DNA of 64,000 nucleotides from Pseudanabaena sp. M53BS1SP1A06MG. GTDB lineage: Bacteria; Cyanobacteriota; Cyanobacteriia; Pseudanabaenales; Pseudanabaenaceae. The notes under the pieces are model-generated. The model made no database searches and was not told the origin of the DNA. It worked only from the letters and a program-made list of their open reading frames with translations. The DNA lies in contig JADBWH010000073.1 in the NCBI GenBank assembly GCA_020404105.1, forward strand, positions 19,913 through 83,912, given 5' to 3'. The position numbers were made by a program, and so were the translations under genes. This document shows positions 43,733-51,843 of the stretch, one piece after another. The first letter of the stretch is position 1. The number at the start of each line of letters is the position of its first letter.

Positions 43733-44083
43733 ATGTCTATCATACAAATTACTGTCCAAGAACTAGCCGAACGTTTAGCAAGCAATCATGCAGAAAATCA
43801 TGGGGCTTTGCAATTAATCGATGTGCGTGAACGTGATGAAGTCGAGATTGCGGCGATCAATGGCTTTACGGTTTTGCCACTGAGCGAATATGACCAATGG
43901 GCAAGCGATTTTAAAGAAAAGTTTGATCCTAATGTGGAAACATTAGTGCTATGTCATCATGGGATGCGATCAGCGCAAATGTGTCAATGGCTGATCAATC
44001 AAGGCTTTACGAATGTCAAAAATATCAGTGGTGGGATTGATGCCTATGCCTATAGTGTTGATCTCAATATGGCTAAGTATTGA
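43733..44083 (+). CDS. Rhodanese-like domain protein
   Basis: A single-domain rhodanese of 116 residues. The active-site loop is LVLCHHGMRSAQ with catalytic Cys74, preceded by LQLIDVRERDE. Such domains transfer sulfane sulfur or sense thiols; the substrate is unknown. ATG at 43733 gives a complete domain; an in-frame GTG two codons upstream also exists. It is divergent from the TPR gene with 33 bp between starts, so the promoters overlap. Its last codons form the left arm of a long hairpin. Confidence 0.9.
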   Translation: MSIIQITVQELAERLASNHAENHGALQLIDVRERDEVEIAAINGFTVLPLSEYDQWASDFKEKFDPNVETLVLCHHGMRSAQMCQWLINQGFTNVKNISGGIDAYAYSVDLNMAKY

Positions 44084-44119
44084 ACTGTGGTGCTTCGCGC
44101 CACAGTTCAATACTTAGCC
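44071..44119. terminator. Perfect 20-bp-arm hairpin across the rhodanese stop
   Basis: The arms GGCTAAGTATTGAACTGTGG (44071-44090) and its complement (44100-44119) enclose 9 nt. The left arm is coding (last residues AKY and stop of the rhodanese), and the right arm ends in the convergent small-membrane gene. It should stop transcription from both sides, though without a T-run; it may also be a repeat that created the gene's end. Confidence 0.65.
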
Positions 44120-44302
44120 TTGTGTTGAAAGGAATGGTGCAGCAAAGAAAATGGCAAGCCCGATCGCTGAAATAATGCAGGTGATGATCGTGATAATGAT
44201 GAATTTGCGATCGCTTGCACCATAGAACTGATTAGGTAACGAACTTGCCAATACCATTAATCCAATGACGATGAGAATCCCAATAAATAAGGTGCGATTC
44301 AT
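44114..44302 (-). CDS. Small two-helix membrane protein, unknown
   Basis: A 62-residue product with two clear hydrophobic helices: LFIGILIVIGLMVLASSL and FIIITIITCIISAIGLAIFF. They are linked by a polar loop (NQFYGASDRK). ATG at 44302. The layout is like small hypothetical membrane proteins conserved among cyanobacteria. No function can be given. It converges with the rhodanese gene. Confidence 0.6.
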   Translation of the reverse strand: MNRTLFIGILIVIGLMVLASSLPNQFYGASDRKFIIITIITCIISAIGLAIFFAAPFLSTQG

Positions 44303-44436
44303 AGATTTGGATGGTTCCTACTTTAGGGAGATATCGTTTTTCAGTATGCCACTGCAATTAGGAAACTGCAATTTTGGAAGCATTTTGCATCACCAAATTA
44401 CGGTTTAATGAAAATCGTACCTTACGAATCCTCTCT

Positions 44437-45801
44437 ATGCCCGATTGGTTGTGGCTTCAGCGATCACTGCCCCATGAAATGACAGGAGCCGATCTCTGGG
44501 AAGCACTCTATTTTTGGGAACCGATTACGGTTCTATTGGAAAGCCCTACCACAGTTCCCTCAAAATTAGCTCGATACTCGATTGTCGGGGGTAAGCCTCG
44601 CCAAATATGGACTCCAGAAGTTGGGGAGATTTTAACCTGTTTAGAGAAACTGCGATCGCGAATGCAATCTGCTCCAAACTCTAACAATTTACCTAAGCAC
44701 CTACCCTTTACGGGAGGGTATTTAGGATGGCTAGGCTATGATCTCGCATGGGAAATTGAGCGCTTGTTTTATAGCAAGTCTGACAACTTGCCATTCCCAG
44801 TTGCCTTTTGGTATGAACCATCTAGCTTTGCGGTCATCGATCATCAGACTCAAACCGTCTGGCTAGCCGCTAGCGATCACCATGAACTAGACGAATTAAG
44901 CGATCGCCTTAACAATTTAGAAAACAAGGGGCTTAAGCCCCTTGCCTATTTCAGTAAAGATCATAGTCAAGCTCAACCAACCTATTCTCCAGAAAAACAA
45001 GGCTATGAATCCATCGTGGAAACTGCCAAGCAGCATATCTATGCGGGTGATATTTTTCAAGCAAATCTCTCCATACGATATGGCTATCCTTGGGCATCGG
45101 ATGGATGGCAACTATACCGCCATTTACAAAAAATCAATCCCTCGCCTTTTGCTAGCTATTGGCGTACTACTTGGGGCGAAGTGATTAGCGTTTCCCCAGA
45201 GCGTCTTGTGAGTTTGCGCGATCGCCATGCTGAAACTCGTCCGATCGCAGGCACAAGACCACGAGGCAACACTGAACAGCTTGATCGAGAGCTTGAGCGT
45301 GAATTACTTGCCTGCATCAAGGAACAGGCTGAACATATTATGCTCGTTGACTTAGAGCGCAATGATCTAGGTAAGGTTTGTGAATGGGGAAGTGTTAAAG
45401 TTGATGAATTATTAGTGATTGAGCGCTATAGTCATGTGATGCATCTTGTGAGTAACGTGGTGGGGACATTACGCGGCGATCACAATTTCGTGGATCTGAT
45501 TCGCGCCACTTTCCCAGGGGGAACGATTACAGGCTGCCCCAAGGTGCGTTGTATGGAAATCATCGAGAAGCTTGAACCCCAACGACGTAGCTTGTTTTAT
45601 GGTTCCTGTGGCTATATCGACAAACGTGGCAATATAGATCTTAATATCTTGATTCGGACTTTGCTAAAGACTAACGATCATATTTGGGGTCAGGTTGGTG
45701 CAGGTATCGTCGCCGACAGTATTAGCGATCGCGAATGGCATGAGTCCTTACAAAAAGCTCAAGCACAGTTAGCTGCACTCGGACTAATGCGCTCAGACTA
45801 G
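44437..45801 (+). CDS. Chorismate-utilising synthase component I (PabB/TrpE family)
   Basis: The enzyme converts chorismate with glutamine-derived ammonia to aminodeoxychorismate (PabB) or anthranilate (TrpE). The 454-residue protein has the family core: RPIAGTRPRGNT, EHIMLVDLERNDLGKV, HVMHLVSNVVGTLR and FPGGTITGCPKVRCMEIIE. PabB enzymes of the Escherichia type have Lys in PIKGT; here Ala is present, as in TrpE, so the product is ambiguous. Its length is shorter than usual TrpE. I place the start at ATG 44437; a TTG at 44374 is in frame. No glutaminase subunit is adjacent. The coding sequence contains a perfect 20-bp palindrome. Confidence 0.85.
   Translation: MPDWLWLQRSLPHEMTGADLWEALYFWEPITVLLESPTTVPSKLARYSIVGGKPRQIWTPEVGEILTCLEKLRSRMQSAPNSNNLPKHLPFTGGYLGWLGYDLAWEIERLFYSKSDNLPFPVAFWYEPSSFAVIDHQTQTVWLAASDHHELDELSDRLNNLENKGLKPLAYFSKDHSQAQPTYSPEKQGYESIVETAKQHIYAGDIFQANLSIRYGYPWASDGWQLYRHLQKINPSPFASYWRTTWGEVISVSPERLVSLRDRHAETRPIAGTRPRGNTEQLDRELERELLACIKEQAEHIMLVDLERNDLGKVCEWGSVKVDELLVIERYSHVMHLVSNVVGTLRGDHNFVDLIRATFPGGTITGCPKVRCMEIIEKLEPQRRSLFYGSCGYIDKRGNIDLNILIRTLLKTNDHIWGQVGAGIVADSISDREWHESLQKAQAQLAALGLMRSD
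44925..44944. repeat. Perfect 20-bp palindrome inside the chorismate-enzyme gene
   Basis: CAAGGGGCTTAAGCCCCTTG is its own reverse complement. It is read in frame as (N)KGLKPL(A) in the loop between the N-terminal domain and the FSKDHSQ segment. A similar AGGGGG-TTAAG-CCCCCT hairpin stands upstream of the amidase gene, so this may be an inserted palindromic repeat. Confidence 0.6.
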
Positions 45802-45835
45802 TAAGATAAAAATATACTCAAAGATTGATATAACC

Positions 45836-46216
45836 GTGAACTACTACTTCCCCTCTGATCCTCCTTATTTATTATTCGCAATCTCTCTACTGGCGGGACT
45901 AGCCTGTGGACGTGCTTTTGAAGTGACCCTCCGTAATTTAGTCAATATTTGGTCAACTCAGAAATCCTCGCGTACAATATTAGAACTCAAAAGCTCCAGT
46001 ATTAAAGTCCCTTACTTCGGTATGGTGATCAGTATTACTGTATTTATGTCAACGGGACTAGAAGTATTTGGGTTTCCAGCTATATTTGGTTATATAGTTG
46101 CTATCCCAATCACTCTCGGCATTGCACTGCTCGTGTGGCGGCAACTTGGACAAATGCTAGTTGAGCTTGAACGGGGTGGTTCAGCCGCATTAGATCTTGA
46201 TTCCTTGGAAGGTTAA
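45836..46216 (+). CDS. Small membrane protein of unknown function
   Basis: A 126-residue product starting with GTG at 45836, 35 bp after the chorismate enzyme. Three or four hydrophobic segments are visible: YLLFAISLLAGLACGRAF, FGMVISITVFMSTGLEVF and IFGYIVAIPITLGIALLVW. The C-terminus is acidic (ALDLDSLEG). It could be cotranscribed with the preceding gene. Not recognised. Confidence 0.65.
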   Translation: MNYYFPSDPPYLLFAISLLAGLACGRAFEVTLRNLVNIWSTQKSSRTILELKSSSIKVPYFGMVISITVFMSTGLEVFGFPAIFGYIVAIPITLGIALLVWRQLGQMLVELERGGSAALDLDSLEG

Positions 46217-46289
46217 TTTAAGTTTCGGTGGTGTGCTTAAGCCGCACCACTGAAATTTGCTAGGACAATAAAAGGAAAGAAAGGCAGAG

Positions 46290-46865
46290 AAAAAGATATA
46301 CAAACTGCCTAAAGTAGATGAAAAGTAAAGAGACATCTACAGCCTTCGCCCCTTACTAGCAGGAGCCCATACAGGATGGGGAAGACACCATACCAAAATG
46401 CTAAAAGATAGGAGTTTCGTGCATCAACCGAATTTGGTTGAAGGCAACAAACCGATCGTGCTAGGGCTTGACCACAGTACTTTGGCATGGATACCAGAGA
46501 TGACAGGGAGTTGGGCAATGCCGTTATGTCACGAACGGATCAGTAGTTTTGAGACAGCCGCCCAAAGAGATACATTCCTACAGAAGTAAGTACGTCGAGA
46601 TTTGACAGCAAGACCAATGACCACTTACGACAGTGAATATGGCAGTGCCATCTTTTTAAATTTAACCGAGGATATTCCCGCAGACTTACTTCGGCAACTT
46701 TGAGCTTGGAGAGGATGAGACGGTTGGACATTTGTGGTTAGGTGGGTGAGCAAATGCCTTCTTTAGAGCAGATTTGGAGACTGTACTTACGTCGTTTTGC
46801 CATACGATTTCATAACGAGTTCGATGCATCGCATTGTTTAGGATTTTCTCCAAATCCACTGAGAT
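46290..46865 (+). pseudogene. Degraded DDE transposase remnant
   Basis: Broken reading frames on the plus strand give FVHQPNLVEGNKPIVLGLDH, then STLAWIPEMTGSWAMPLCHE, then DSEYGSAIFLNL, and last SLEQIWRLYLRRFAIRF. These match successive parts of an IS701/IS4-like DDE transposase, with several frameshifts and stops between. The 46217-47555 interval otherwise holds one small minus-strand frame and an attC-like hairpin. Confidence 0.7.
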
Positions 46866-47116
46866 TCAAATCGACCCTTGAGAGAAATAGTCTTCTCTGA
46901 CACGAAATCAAATTCGCCGACAACAGGCTGTTTGCGATTCGCCTTGATAAAGCGAACCCAACCTTTCAATTCTTGACGCGGTTGACTTTGCCAATCGACT
47001 AAATGCGGAGATTTGAGGTTCAGGAAATACGTCACAGTACCCAAATTCCTTGAAACAGACTTATCTGGAAAAACAAACTTCTTTTGAGAATTTTCAGGTG
47101 CATCCCAGATCTTCAA
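46838..47116 (-). CDS. Small hypothetical protein, possibly frameshifted
   Basis: An open frame of 92 residues begins only with TTG at 47116. In the adjacent frame, ATG at 47163 reads MPKLTSIQARNFNVSR before a stop, and the two segments would join smoothly through a one-base shift, giving about 108 residues. The peptide (FVFPDKSVSRNLGTVTYFLN, then ELKGWVRFIKANRKQPVVG) looks like a compact beta-rich soluble protein. It overlaps the transposase remnant. Family unknown; a pseudogene is as likely as a gene. Confidence 0.4.
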   Translation of the reverse strand: MKIWDAPENSQKKFVFPDKSVSRNLGTVTYFLNLKSPHLVDWQSQPRQELKGWVRFIKANRKQPVVGEFDFVSEKTISLKGRFESQWIWRKS

Positions 47117-47474
47117 CGGGAAACATTGAAATTACGGGCTTGGATAGAAGTTAGCTTTGGCATTTTCTGGTGAAACCTTACAATTCAATAAAATCAGTTT
47201 TTTCAATCATGTTCTCAGCATCACGGGGTAGTGATCATATGTTACGGTTTGTGGTTTAAGAAAGAGGTATATTCTATCAGCATGTGAGCACATATTGACT
47301 CAATACAAAAGTATCATAACTGTCCGCTCCAATGATTTGTTATACCTCGATTGCTTAGAAATTCTTGATATATTGCGATCGCAAGTATCCTCTCGGAATT
47401 CAAAAATGCGGCAAAATCCATTATATTGATTAGTTTCAGACAAAAAAAGACAACTTTAATAGACTTTCGTTTCG

Positions 47475-47534
47475 GTATAACGCTCAGCACTAGTGGAAGG
47501 CGAAGAAAGCCGCCGATGATGCTGAGTGTTACGT
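47475..47534 (-). other. attC-like imperfect palindrome behind the esterase gene
   Basis: Read on the minus strand, ACGTAAC leads a 13-bp arm (GTAACACTCAGCA) that pairs with TGCTGAGCGTTATAC at the far end, with a smaller internal GGCG/CGCC stem and unpaired bases. The ends fit the integron boxes RYYYAAC and GTTRRRY in six of seven positions each. It starts about 22 bp beyond the esterase stop, where a cassette recombination site would be. No integrase gene is in the window. It could also be a simple terminator. Confidence 0.35.
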
Positions 47535-47555
47535 AGTATTTGTTTTTCAATTGCT

Positions 47556-48461
47556 CTATTTAACCCGACGTTGAGTCTTGAAGAAAGACCAGACCTTCTC
47601 TGCGCCATTGAAGGACATGATCGGAGTATTGCCCCTGCGTCCAAGATCAATGCCAGGCCACCCGTGCCCGCCAGCCGTATCGACAATGGAGATGGTAATA
47701 GCGCCGTTTCCCGTCGCGGGGTATGTCGTCGTGGTCATAGTGCCCTCAGTCACGACATTTCCCATTTTCTGCGAACGATTTGCCGAGACCCAAAAAGCCA
47801 CTGTGTCATCAAGAGAACGGTATTGCGCCTGTTGTACTCTGCGAACTATCGGATTACGGCTCATACCGCCTTCAATCGGAACCTCGTCGTCCTGCTGACC
47901 ATTGATCATCAGGATGGGCAGAGGAACTGATGGTTTTTTCTCAAATGTGAACATTGCACCGACGACAGGCGCAATAGCCGCCAGCTTTTCAGGACGCTTA
48001 ACTGCGTAGACGAAAGTCATCATTCCGCCATTCGATCCACCAGTCATGTAAATGCGTTGACGGTCAATATGGTGGTCTTTGACCAGAAGATCGATCAAAG
48101 TATCGAAATATCCAATATCATCAGCTTTGCCAACCTGTTGGCGCTGAAGATATCCAGTGTTCCAGGCATGGAAACCCCTGCCCCAGGTTGTTCCCTCCGC
48201 ATATATGACAGAGAAGTTTTCTGCCACAGCAATTGCATCAAAGCCAGTTCGCTTGCGCATTTCCTCAGCGCTCCCTTTCCCACCATGCAATACAAGCACT
48301 GCAGGACGAAGGCTCTGATTGGTGCTTTCGTTCACGAGAATAGCTCGGCGCTTAATGCCTCTAACTGCAAACGTCAATTCTGTGGCAGAGATTTCCGTCG
48401 CCATAGTTGGCTCTATCCAAGAAACGAGTAATAGTAAAGACAGAATTGGTAGACGCATCAT
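47556..48461 (-). CDS. Exported PHB depolymerase/feruloyl esterase-like hydrolase
   Basis: A 301-residue alpha/beta hydrolase of the LpqC/feruloyl-esterase/PHB-depolymerase type. It has a signal peptide (MRLPILSLLLLVSWIEPTMA), an oxyanion strand VLVLHGGKGSAEEM, nucleophile Ser in MTGGSNGGMM, Asp in NGQQDDEVP, and His in GGHGWPG. It is thought to cleave esters outside the cytoplasm. Base composition looks more GC-balanced than neighbours and it has no HIP1 site. It is bracketed by transposase debris and followed by an attC-like hairpin, so horizontal gain is likely (inference). An R4 element lies 17 bp upstream of the start. Confidence 0.85.
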   Translation of the reverse strand: MMRLPILSLLLLVSWIEPTMATEISATELTFAVRGIKRRAILVNESTNQSLRPAVLVLHGGKGSAEEMRKRTGFDAIAVAENFSVIYAEGTTWGRGFHAWNTGYLQRQQVGKADDIGYFDTLIDLLVKDHHIDRQRIYMTGGSNGGMMTFVYAVKRPEKLAAIAPVVGAMFTFEKKPSVPLPILMINGQQDDEVPIEGGMSRNPIVRRVQQAQYRSLDDTVAFWVSANRSQKMGNVVTEGTMTTTTYPATGNGAITISIVDTAGGHGWPGIDLGRRGNTPIMSFNGAEKVWSFFKTQRRVK

Positions 48462-48477
48462 TCCTCCTTTCTTATAC

Positions 48478-48572
48478 TTAGGACTTACGCAAACCGAACG
48501 AATTTCTTAGGATTGAGGCAGATGTGGTGCGGGCGAAGCCCGCACCACATCTGCCCAATGCGTAAGTCCTAA
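48478..48572. mobile_element. Element bounded by TTAGGACTTACGCA inverted repeats (family R4), copy 2
   Basis: TTAGGACTTACGC (48478-48490) and its complement TGCGTAAGTCCTAA (48559-48572) bound a 95-bp unit, which has an inner stem GATGTGGTGCGGGC. The ends match the 34024-34277 element. It lies in the esterase promoter region. Confidence 0.8.
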
Positions 48573-48635
48573 TACTCATAACGGCTTAATTGAGAAGCAA
48601 TAGATTCCGTTCAACTAAGCACAAATTACTCTGAT

Positions 48636-48777
48636 ATTGTCCGCTCCAATGTATCGATGATGCTGGACAAAAAAGGTAACTCCTGCACCAAAGAGCTTTG
48701 TCAATCATAGCATCGTTTCTTAGAAATATTTGGAGATCGTAAAATCGACTTTTTGAGCGCTGACCGAGAGTTTGTGG
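48636..48777 (+). pseudogene. IS4-like transposase fragment
   Basis: Plus-strand frames give MLDKKGNSCTKE, a broken stretch, then RFLEIFGDRKIDFLSADREF followed by VGER and a stop. ADREFxG and LDKKGNS are landmarks of IS4-like transposases. The start of this fragment (TGTCCGCTCCAATG) also recurs alone at 47322-47335, another crumb of the same element. Nothing else is recognised in 48778-49169 beyond a short frame reading LEDVDLLIIPTAHDPD. Confidence 0.7.
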
Positions 48778-49169
48778 GTGAGCGTTGATGGGCTGAAACA
48801 ACTACGCGCTGACATTTGTTTCCAAGATCTCCAAGTTAGTCAATCCAAATTCCTCTCCAAACTGAGACTAGTTTGAGGAAATTTGCTTTATATTACGGCG
48901 CTGCGTCTGGAGGATGTCGATTTATTAATTATCCCTACTGCTCACGATCCTGATACAGCTATTAATGACAGAGTTATTGGTAAGTTCAATGATATTGATA
49001 GTTGCTATGTGCTAGACATGAGTGTTGCTCGATACAGGTGAAAATAGAAGTAGTTGAAAGATGCTTACAGTTGTTGTATTAGCCTGATATCAAGACTCAT
49101 AGTAATAGCGATCGCCTTTAGGAGATTGATTGCTGATGCGATCACCAACTCTTCGGCATAAGGTGAATA

Positions 49170-50381
49170 TCAAGCCTGAATATGCCAACATTCTCTAGCA
49201 ATTTCCCAATCTTCTTGAGTATGGATCACTAAAACCCGCACAGCAGAATCAGGAGCTGAAATCTCAACGTCGATCGCCCGTTGATGATTTTTCTCTAGGT
49301 CTAGGTTGAGTCCTAAAAACTCAAAACCCTCACAGGTAGCGGCTCTAATATCTGGCGAATTTTCACCAATGCCTGCGGTAAAAACTAGGGCATCCAAACC
49401 GCCAAGACTGGCTAACATTGCGCCAATATGCGATCGCAAACTATGCACATAAACATCAAAGGCAAGCTGAGCGTGGGAGTTACCCTCTGTGATCGCTTTC
49501 AGAATTGGACGTAAATCCGCAGAAATTCCTGAGATACCTAATAGCCCTGATTCACGATTGAGTAGACGGTCTAATTTCTCCACATCCATATCGGGCTGAC
49601 GCAGTAAATGAATGAGAATTCCTGGATCAATGGAACCAGCACGACTGCCCATAACCAAACCTTCAAGAGGTGTAAATCCCATCGTTGTATCAATACTATG
49701 ACCATCACGAATCGCGGCTAAGGAACAACCATTTCCCAAATGACAGCTAATCAAGCGTAAATCATTAACTGGGCGATTGAGAATTTGGGCAGCGCGATTG
49801 CGACAATATTGATGACTAATGCCATGAAATCCATAACGCCGAATTCCTTGCTCAGCATATTTACTTGGAATAGCGTAGGTGTAGGTGGCTGGTGATAAGT
49901 GAGCGTGAAATGCAGTATCAAATACAGCAACTTGGGGAATCTTCCCAAATACATTTTCCGTTGCATTCATACCTTCTAAATTCGCAGGATTATGCACAGG
50001 GGCATAGACTGAGAGTTTTGCGATCGCCTCTTTGACCTCAGTATTAACTATAGTACTTTGGCGATATTCGGCTCCACCATGAACCACTCGATGCCCGATG
50101 ATATCTACATCTGAAGGCTCTTTAATCACTGCGGTTGCTCCATTCCACAGAGTCTCTAGCATATGCGCGATAATCTCTGGGCGTGAAGTTGCCGCAATTT
50201 CTTCTTGGAGAACTTTACCGTGATGAGTTTTAACTTTGATTTCCGCAAATCCCGTATGGTTTGTCCAATCTACCATTGCTTCCCAAATTGGTTCAGGTGA
50301 TATGTCAGGCAATACATTTCCTAAATCATACAAACAACTTTTTTGGCTACTCGATCCTGCATTGAGAACTAATATTTTCAT
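49170..50381 (-). CDS. ackA: Acetate kinase
   Basis: AckA interconverts acetate plus ATP and acetyl phosphate, allowing fermentative ATP formation in the dark. The 403-residue protein starts KILVLNAGSSSQKSCLYDL. It includes HRVVHGGAEY, VFDTAFHAHL, RRYGFHGISHQYC, SCHLGNGCSLAAI and FTAGIGENSPDIRA, covering the ATP and acetate sites. No pta or phosphoketolase gene is adjacent. Monocistronic, start ATG at 50381. Cytosolic. Confidence 0.97.
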   Translation of the reverse strand: MKILVLNAGSSSQKSCLYDLGNVLPDISPEPIWEAMVDWTNHTGFAEIKVKTHHGKVLQEEIAATSRPEIIAHMLETLWNGATAVIKEPSDVDIIGHRVVHGGAEYRQSTIVNTEVKEAIAKLSVYAPVHNPANLEGMNATENVFGKIPQVAVFDTAFHAHLSPATYTYAIPSKYAEQGIRRYGFHGISHQYCRNRAAQILNRPVNDLRLISCHLGNGCSLAAIRDGHSIDTTMGFTPLEGLVMGSRAGSIDPGILIHLLRQPDMDVEKLDRLLNRESGLLGISGISADLRPILKAITEGNSHAQLAFDVYVHSLRSHIGAMLASLGGLDALVFTAGIGENSPDIRAATCEGFEFLGLNLDLEKNHQRAIDVEISAPDSAVRVLVIHTQEDWEIARECWHIQA

Positions 50382-50471
50382 GATTATTGGAATGATTATT
50401 TTTTAGATAAGTACATCTCTCAAAGAAGCTGATTCGCCCCATTAGGGACTTGCTATTAATTAAAGTACCTA

Positions 50472-50519
50472 TAGCTTCAACTTCGCTCAGCCAGAGTTAG
50501 CTGAGCGAAGTCGAAGCTA
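50472..50519. repeat. Hairpin repeat family R3, copy 3
   Basis: TAGCTTCAACTTCGCTCAGC pairs with 50500-50519 with one mismatch. It is in the 310-bp spacer between ackA and cutA, followed by an R6 fragment (TAACTTTGGTGG, then TTTTTATCCGTAAGCC); nothing else is identifiable there. Confidence 0.75.
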
Positions 50520-50691
50520 GATAACTTTGGTGGGACAATTTTTATCCGTAAGCCTTAACAGGCGAATCAGTTTCTTTGGGTTTTGATGGATGAGCACAAC
50601 TGAGCAGATTTTGAAAATTGAGGTTAGGTCTGCTATATATTTATAACAAGTCCTACCGACTGAGAGTTGTTATAAATTACTCGTTTTACGG

Positions 50692-51009
50692 ATGAAACTT
50701 TATTACGTTACCCTGAATACAGCAGACGAAGCCCGACAGATTGGGCGATCGCTACTAGAGCAGCAGTTAGCCGTATGTGTAAATTGGTTTCCGATTACCT
50801 GTGCCTACCGTTGGGAGGGGGAAATTACGGAAGAACCTGAGGTTGTATTGATGATCAAAACCCAATCAGGATTACAAACAGAAATTGAACAAGCAATTCG
50901 CGATCAAATTAGCTACACTAATTTTATTGCCGAGATTTCACCGACCTATGTAAATGAGGGCTTTTTAGGTTGGTTAAGTCGAGAAGTCCCTCATCAAGAG
51001 GCTCAATGA
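50692..51009 (+). CDS. cutA: CutA divalent-cation tolerance protein
   Basis: CutA is a small trimeric protein structurally related to PII, found with copper tolerance in Escherichia coli; in cyanobacteria its exact job is uncertain. The 105-residue protein has the typical order: YYVTLNTADEARQIGRSLLE, QQLAVCVNWFPI, YRWEGEITEEPEVVLMIKT and the C-terminal VNEGFLGWL. Start ATG at 50692. Its stop overlaps the next start by 4 bp (ATGA), so it forms an operon with the phosphatase gene. Confidence 0.95.
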   Translation: MKLYYVTLNTADEARQIGRSLLEQQLAVCVNWFPITCAYRWEGEITEEPEVVLMIKTQSGLQTEIEQAIRDQISYTNFIAEISPTYVNEGFLGWLSREVPHQEAQ

Positions 51010-51638
51010 CTCGTATAGTATTCTGCGATTTCGATGGCACAATTACGGCAGTAGAAACCTTTGTCGCAATCCTGAAGGAATTTGCTCCAGAGATTTCGCA
51101 GCAGCTACTACCACAAATTTATGATCAGACTTTGACACTACGAGAAGGAGTGCGTCAAATTCTCGAATCCATTCCTTCGAGTCTCTATCCTGAAATTCTC
51201 GAATTTACGCGATCGCAACCGACACGAGCGGGCTTTGTCGAGCTGCTCGATTTTCTAGATGCCGAAAAAGTGCCTTTAATTGTGGTTTCAGGCGGATTGC
51301 AAGGAATGGTGGAAGTAGTCCTAGGGGATCTCAAGCATCGTGTTCATGCTATCCATGCGATCGCCATTGATCCTAGTCAGGAATATTTACAAATCCATTC
51401 CGACTACGAATATGGAACAGAACTGGTTGCCAAGGTAAAGGTGATCGAGGCATATAGAGCAACAGAGGCGATCGCCATTGGTGACTCGATTACGGATTTG
51501 AATATGGCACTCTACGCCCCGACTGTATTTGCCCGCGATCGCCTTGCTGTTTATCTTGATCAACACCAAAAAGCTTATATCCCTTGGAATGATTTCTTTG
51601 ATGTGTGCAATTATTTAAAAGCATCATGGAAGTTGTAA
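51006..51638 (+). CDS. mtnX: HAD-IB phosphatase, MtnX-like
   Basis: A haloacid dehalogenase-type phosphatase of 210 residues. Motif I is FCDFDGTITAVET (nucleophile first Asp, acid second), motif II is LIVVSGG, and motif III/IV is AIGDSITDLNMAL. The best match by memory is MtnX (2-hydroxy-3-keto-5-methylthiopentenyl-1-phosphate phosphatase) of methionine salvage; serine phosphatase-like relatives are alternatives. ATG at 51006 overlaps the cutA stop. No other methionine-salvage gene is nearby. Cytosolic. Confidence 0.75.
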   Translation: MTRIVFCDFDGTITAVETFVAILKEFAPEISQQLLPQIYDQTLTLREGVRQILESIPSSLYPEILEFTRSQPTRAGFVELLDFLDAEKVPLIVVSGGLQGMVEVVLGDLKHRVHAIHAIAIDPSQEYLQIHSDYEYGTELVAKVKVIEAYRATEAIAIGDSITDLNMALYAPTVFARDRLAVYLDQHQKAYIPWNDFFDVCNYLKASWKL

Positions 51639-51640
51639 AC

Positions 51641-51792
51641 TAACGCGAGTTCGGGATAATTTGAAACAGGCTTTGAGAGAGGGTTTGCTACGCAAACCCT
51701 CTCTCAAAGCCCAAAAGAGTAAAAGCCTTGCTAAGCAAGGCTTTTACTCTTAGGCTTTTAAAATTTACCAGCTTAACCCGAACTAACGTTAA
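51641..51792 (+). mobile_element. MITE-like element family R2, reference copy
   Basis: The best-preserved copy, 152 bp: TAACGCGAGTTCGGGATAAT at the start and AGCTTAACCCGAACTAACGTTA at the end give imperfect terminal inverted repeats. Inside are two perfect hairpins, GAGAGGGTTTGCTACGCAAA... and AAAAGCCTTGCTAAGCAAGG.... It sits 2 bp after the phosphatase stop and may act as its terminator. Confidence 0.85.
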
Positions 51793-51843
51793 ACTAGTAA
51801 CAATATACAAAAAATTAAAAATAGAACCAACTCAGCAAGTTTT

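Noticed and set aside
47314..47686. Minus-strand frames behind the esterase gene
   Set aside because: They cross the attC-like hairpin and a copy of a transposase crumb; no protein feature.
48900..49041. Frame reading LEDVDLLIIPTAHDPD
   Set aside because: Looks like a fragment of some larger protein but has no start and no family I can name; kept only as spacer content.
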